Shown here one piece after another: positions 4,445 through 6,627 of a DNA stretch of 6,627 bases. Source of the stretch: Burkholderia sp. Its GTDB lineage: Bacteria; Pseudomonadota; Gammaproteobacteria; Burkholderiales; Burkholderiaceae. Made by a program: the position numbers and the translations under genes. The stretch is from the NCBI RefSeq assembly GCF_018375725.1, contig NZ_JAHACR010000239.1, positions 1-6,627 on the forward strand. Direction: 5' to 3'. The notes beneath the pieces are model-generated. The model saw nothing but the letters and a program-made list of their open reading frames with translations. It had not been told where the DNA came from and did no database searches. Positions within the stretch are counted from its first letter, which is position 1. Each line of letters starts with the position of its first letter.

Positions 4445-5052
4445 GGCGCGGCTCCATACAGCGGCCCGCAGACGGCGGCGACGAACTCGGGGGTGAGCCA
4501 CCACATGGCCGCCAGCAGCGCGAGCCAGACCGCCAGCAGGAAATGCCAGTAGATTGCGCACAGCGAGATGGCGCGCTGGATCCGGAAGAGATCCGCGCGC
4601 TGGAGAAGCGCGAGCGTCACGGCCCACGCCACGAGCCCGCCGAGCACATGCAGCCCGTGCAGACCGGTGAGCAGATAAAGGAAGCTATTGGAAGGATTCA
4701 CGGTGACGGTCTGCCCGGCCGCCGACAGCATGCGCCAGGCGACCAGTTGCCCGATCACGAACACGGCCGCCAGCACACCGCCGGACACCAGCCACGCCGC
4801 GCGGTGCATGGTCAATTGCCGGGCACGCTGCATGGCAACGCTTGCCAGCACCAACGCGCCGGTGTTCCACCACAGCAGTGCCGGATGAGGAACCGGCTGC
4901 CAGTCGGGCTCGCGCATGCGCATGGCATAGGCGAGCAGCAGCAGTGAAAACAAGGTCGTTGCCACCGCCATGAAGACGATCAGGCCGATGCGGCTCGCAT
5001 TCGGCAAGACAGGCGGCGCGTCAGGAACGAAGGGGCGGGGCAGGGCGGTCAT
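4441..5052 (-). CDS. Cytochrome c oxidase subunit III-like protein, first copy (CoxO-like), 203 aa
   Basis: A membrane protein of the subunit III family with five predicted helices at about 22-44, 58-76, 86-106, 122-150 and 163-186. Family hallmarks are SNSFLYLLTGLHGLHVLGGL (121-140) and the last-helix motif YWHFLLAVW (168-176). The usual Asp after YWHF is replaced by Leu, and the first helices lack the acidic residues typical of canonical subunit III, so it appears divergent. The start at 5052 is chosen because MTALPRPF begins in an ATGA overlap with the subunit I stop and GAGG lies 9 bases upstream; the longer frame from 5295 runs antiphase through the subunit I tail. Tandem divergent and canonical subunit III genes are a feature of coxMNOP-type operons. 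The two proteins probably occupy different positions in the complex, but this is inference. Confidence 0.9.
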   Translation of the reverse strand: MTALPRPFVPDAPPVLPNASRIGLIVFMAVATTLFSLLLLAYAMRMREPDWQPVPHPALLWWNTGALVLASVAMQRARQLTMHRAAWLVSGGVLAAVFVIGQLVAWRMLSAAGQTVTVNPSNSFLYLLTGLHGLHVLGGLVAWAVTLALLQRADLFRIQRAISLCAIYWHFLLAVWLALLAAMWWLTPEFVAAVCGPLYGAAP

Positions 5053-6627
5053 TTGCGTGCCTCGCCAGGCTGAAGCGTCGGGTGGGCCGGTTCGGGCGCC
5101 GTCGCAGGCGGCTGGTTTTGCGGGACGAAATCTTCCTCGATCCCCGGCGGGCTGTATTCGTACGCCCAGCGGTAAACGACGGGCTGCGCGGCGCCCCAAT
5201 TGCCGTGCGCGGGCGGCGTTTGCGGCGTCTGCCATTCCAGCGTGGTGGCCCGCCACGGGTTGCCGTCGGCACGCTTGCCGTGCACCAGGCTCCACGCCAG
5301 ATTGAACAGGAACAGCAATTGCGCCGCGCCGACGATCAGCGCAACGACGGTGATGAACGTGTTGAGCGTCTGCGCCGAATGGGGAATGAAGCTGTAGCCC
5401 TCATATGCGTAATAGCGCCGCGGCATGCCCAGGATGCCGAGATAGTGCATCGGGAAGTAGATCAGATAGGTGCCGACGAAAGTGACCCAGAAATGCACGC
5501 GCCCGAGCGTATCGTTGAGCATGCGCCCGGTCACCTTCGGATACCAGTGGTAGATGCCGCCAAACACCACCAGGATCGGCGACACACCCATCACCATATG
5601 GAAGTGCGCCACCACGAAGTACGTGTTCGACAGCGGAATGTCCACGCTCACGTTGCCGAGGTAAAGACCGGTCAGCCCACCGAGGACGAAAGTGCTGATG
5701 AAGCCGACGGCAAACAGCATCGGCACGTTCAGGTGGATATCGCCGCGCCACAGCGTCAGCACCCAGTTGTAGACCTTGAGGGCGGTCGGGACGGCGATGA
5801 TGAGCGTGGTGGTGGCAAAGAAGAAGCCGAAGTATGGATTCATGCCGGCGATGAACATGTGGTGCGCCCAGACCACGAAGCTCAGCACACCGATGATGAC
5901 GATGGCCCACACCATCATCCTGTAGCCGAAGATGTTCTTGCGCGCATGCGTGCTGATGAGATCCGACACGATGCCAAAGGCCGGCAGCGCGACGATGTAG
6001 ACCTCGGGATGCCCGAAGAACCAGAACAGGTGCTGGAACAGCAGCGGGCTGCCGCCGGCATGCTTGAGCGTCTGCCCCATCGACACCACGGCCGGCATGA
6101 AGAAGCTGGTGCCGAGTGTCTTGTCGAGCAGCATCATCACCGCCGACACGAACAGCGCCGGAAACGCCAGCAGCGCCATGATGGTCGCGATGAGGATGCC
6201 CCACACGGTGAGCGGCATGCGCATCAGCGTCATGCCGCGCGTGCGCCCCTGCAGCGTGGTGGTGACGTAATTCAGGCCGCCCATCGTGGCCGCGACGATG
6301 AAGATCGCCAGCGACACCAGCATCAACACGATGCCCCATTCCACGCCCGGCGTGCCCGGCAGGATGGCCTGGGGTGGATACAGCGTCCAGCCCGCGCCGG
6401 TCGGGCCGCCTGGCACGAAGAAACTCGCCACCAGCACCAGCACGGCCAGCAGGTAGACCCAGTAGCTCAGCATGTTGAGGAACGGGAACACCATGTCGCG
6501 CGCGCCCAGCATCAGCGGGATCAGGTAGTTGCCGAAACCGCCGAGAAACAGCGCCGTCAGCAGGTAGACCCAGTAGCTCAGCATGTTGAGGAACGGGAAC
6601 ACCATGTCGCGCGCGCCCAGCATCAGC
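5049..6627 (-). CDS. ctaD: Cytochrome c oxidase subunit I (heme-copper oxidase, CoxN-like), 5' end missing
   Basis: The catalytic subunit that reduces O2 at heme a3/CuB and pumps protons in the cytoplasmic membrane. The frame is open to the window edge; numbering here starts at the Met at 6623. Key residues: GFGN (29-32) and D43, N50 of the D-channel entry; HPEVY (205-209) with CuB ligand H205, proton-gate E207 and cross-linked Y209; HH (254-255), the other CuB ligands; T280 and K283 of the K-channel; H340 and H342 in VAHFH, ligands of heme a3 and heme a; and GMPRRY (399-404) contacting heme propionates. This is an A1-type pump. The first heme a His (helix II) lies outside the window. The Mg-site pair His-Asp before TYFVVAHFH is replaced by Ser-Asn (332-333). 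The C-terminus (450-524) is Pro-rich. Residues 1-22 duplicate 38-59, so the first 37 codons are suspect. Confidence 0.95.
   Translation of the reverse strand, partial: LMLGARDMVFPFLNMLSYWVYLLTALFLGGFGNYLIPLMLGARDMVFPFLNMLSYWVYLLAVLVLVASFFVPGGPTGAGWTLYPPQAILPGTPGVEWGIVLMLVSLAIFIVAATMGGLNYVTTTLQGRTRGMTLMRMPLTVWGILIATIMALLAFPALFVSAVMMLLDKTLGTSFFMPAVVSMGQTLKHAGGSPLLFQHLFWFFGHPEVYIVALPAFGIVSDLISTHARKNIFGYRMMVWAIVIIGVLSFVVWAHHMFIAGMNPYFGFFFATTTLIIAVPTALKVYNWVLTLWRGDIHLNVPMLFAVGFISTFVLGGLTGLYLGNVSVDIPLSNTYFVVAHFHMVMGVSPILVVFGGIYHWYPKVTGRMLNDTLGRVHFWVTFVGTYLIYFPMHYLGILGMPRRYYAYEGYSFIPHSAQTLNTFITVVALIVGAAQLLFLFNLAWSLVHGKRADGNPWRATTLEWQTPQTPPAHGNWGAAQPVVYRWAYEYSPPGIEEDFVPQNQPPATAPEPAHPTLQPGEARK
6447..6627. 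repeat. Perfect 70-base direct repeat, 111 bases apart, at the window end
   Basis: Bases 6447-6516 recur exactly at 6558-6627, the last base of the window. The offset of 111 bases is 37 codons, so the subunit I frame stays open across it. The copy encodes a second LGARDMVFPFLNMLSYWVYLL before the GGFGNYLIPLM stretch that should precede it only once. Because the second copy stops at the sequence end, an assembly artefact is more likely than a real duplication. Confidence 0.95.

Noticed and set aside
3791..4552. A 253-codon plus-strand frame
   Set aside because: It lies opposite the two subunit III genes and is full of His, Gln, Arg and Gly, the mirror of hydrophobic membrane codons; no protein family is recognisable.
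5401..6339. A 312-codon minus-strand frame in another phase of subunit I
   Set aside because: It overlaps subunit I on the same strand with a His/Arg/Ala-rich translation; subunit I has all catalytic motifs, so this is a phase shadow.
1..6627. CRISPR array, rRNA, or complete insertion sequence
   Set aside because: No spaced repeats, rRNA-like sequence, or transposase with terminal inverted repeats was seen.

Overview
The base composition (GC-rich through most of the window) and the gene families point to a betaproteobacterium of the Burkholderiales (Cupriavidus/Ralstonia/Burkholderia-like). This is inferred from codon use and familiar protein sequence, not from a database search. Every intact gene lies on the minus strand, so the window reads from right to left.

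Right half (6627 to 3390, minus strand): a compact operon for a heme-copper terminal oxidase. Its order is subunit I (5' end cut by the window edge), a first subunit III-type protein, a second subunit III-type protein, and a small subunit IV. Two junctions are 4-base ATGA stop/start overlaps and the third is an 8-base gap whose ribosome site overlaps the previous stop. Two tandem subunit III genes recall the coxMNOP type of alternative oxidase of rhizobia and Burkholderiales; a subunit II gene is expected upstream of the window. The last 70 bases repeat a stretch 111 bases earlier, inside subunit I. That is probably an assembly-end artefact, though an in-frame duplication is possible.

Middle (about 3390 to 2081): a roughly 230-base gap around a strongly symmetric dyad (axis at about 3121) carrying two mirror-image heat-shock (sigma-32-like) promoters. 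The minus-strand promoter feeds a leader of about 130 nt in which the ribosome site can be paired, a candidate RNA thermometer. It is followed by two different small heat-shock protein (Hsp20) genes 15 bases apart. The plus-strand promoter points into a short region with only doubtful ORFs, towards the end of the oxidase operon.

Left-middle (2080 to 1083): two small minus-strand genes of unknown function, one a probable winged-helix protein of 102 aa and one an 80-aa protein with an excellent ribosome site. Strong hairpins lie in the gaps.

Left end (1 to 1086): a gene graveyard with less GC-rich stretches. It holds two oppositely oriented pieces of one YfhL-type ferredoxin gene that rejoin in frame if about 217 bases between two CAATTG sites are inverted. 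It also holds a classic intrinsic terminator and a P4-type integrase start with its palindromic upstream region, cut after 19 codons exactly where the 80-aa gene ends. This looks like the scarred edge of a genomic island carrying stress (Hsp20) and respiratory (oxidase) genes. The island reading is inference.
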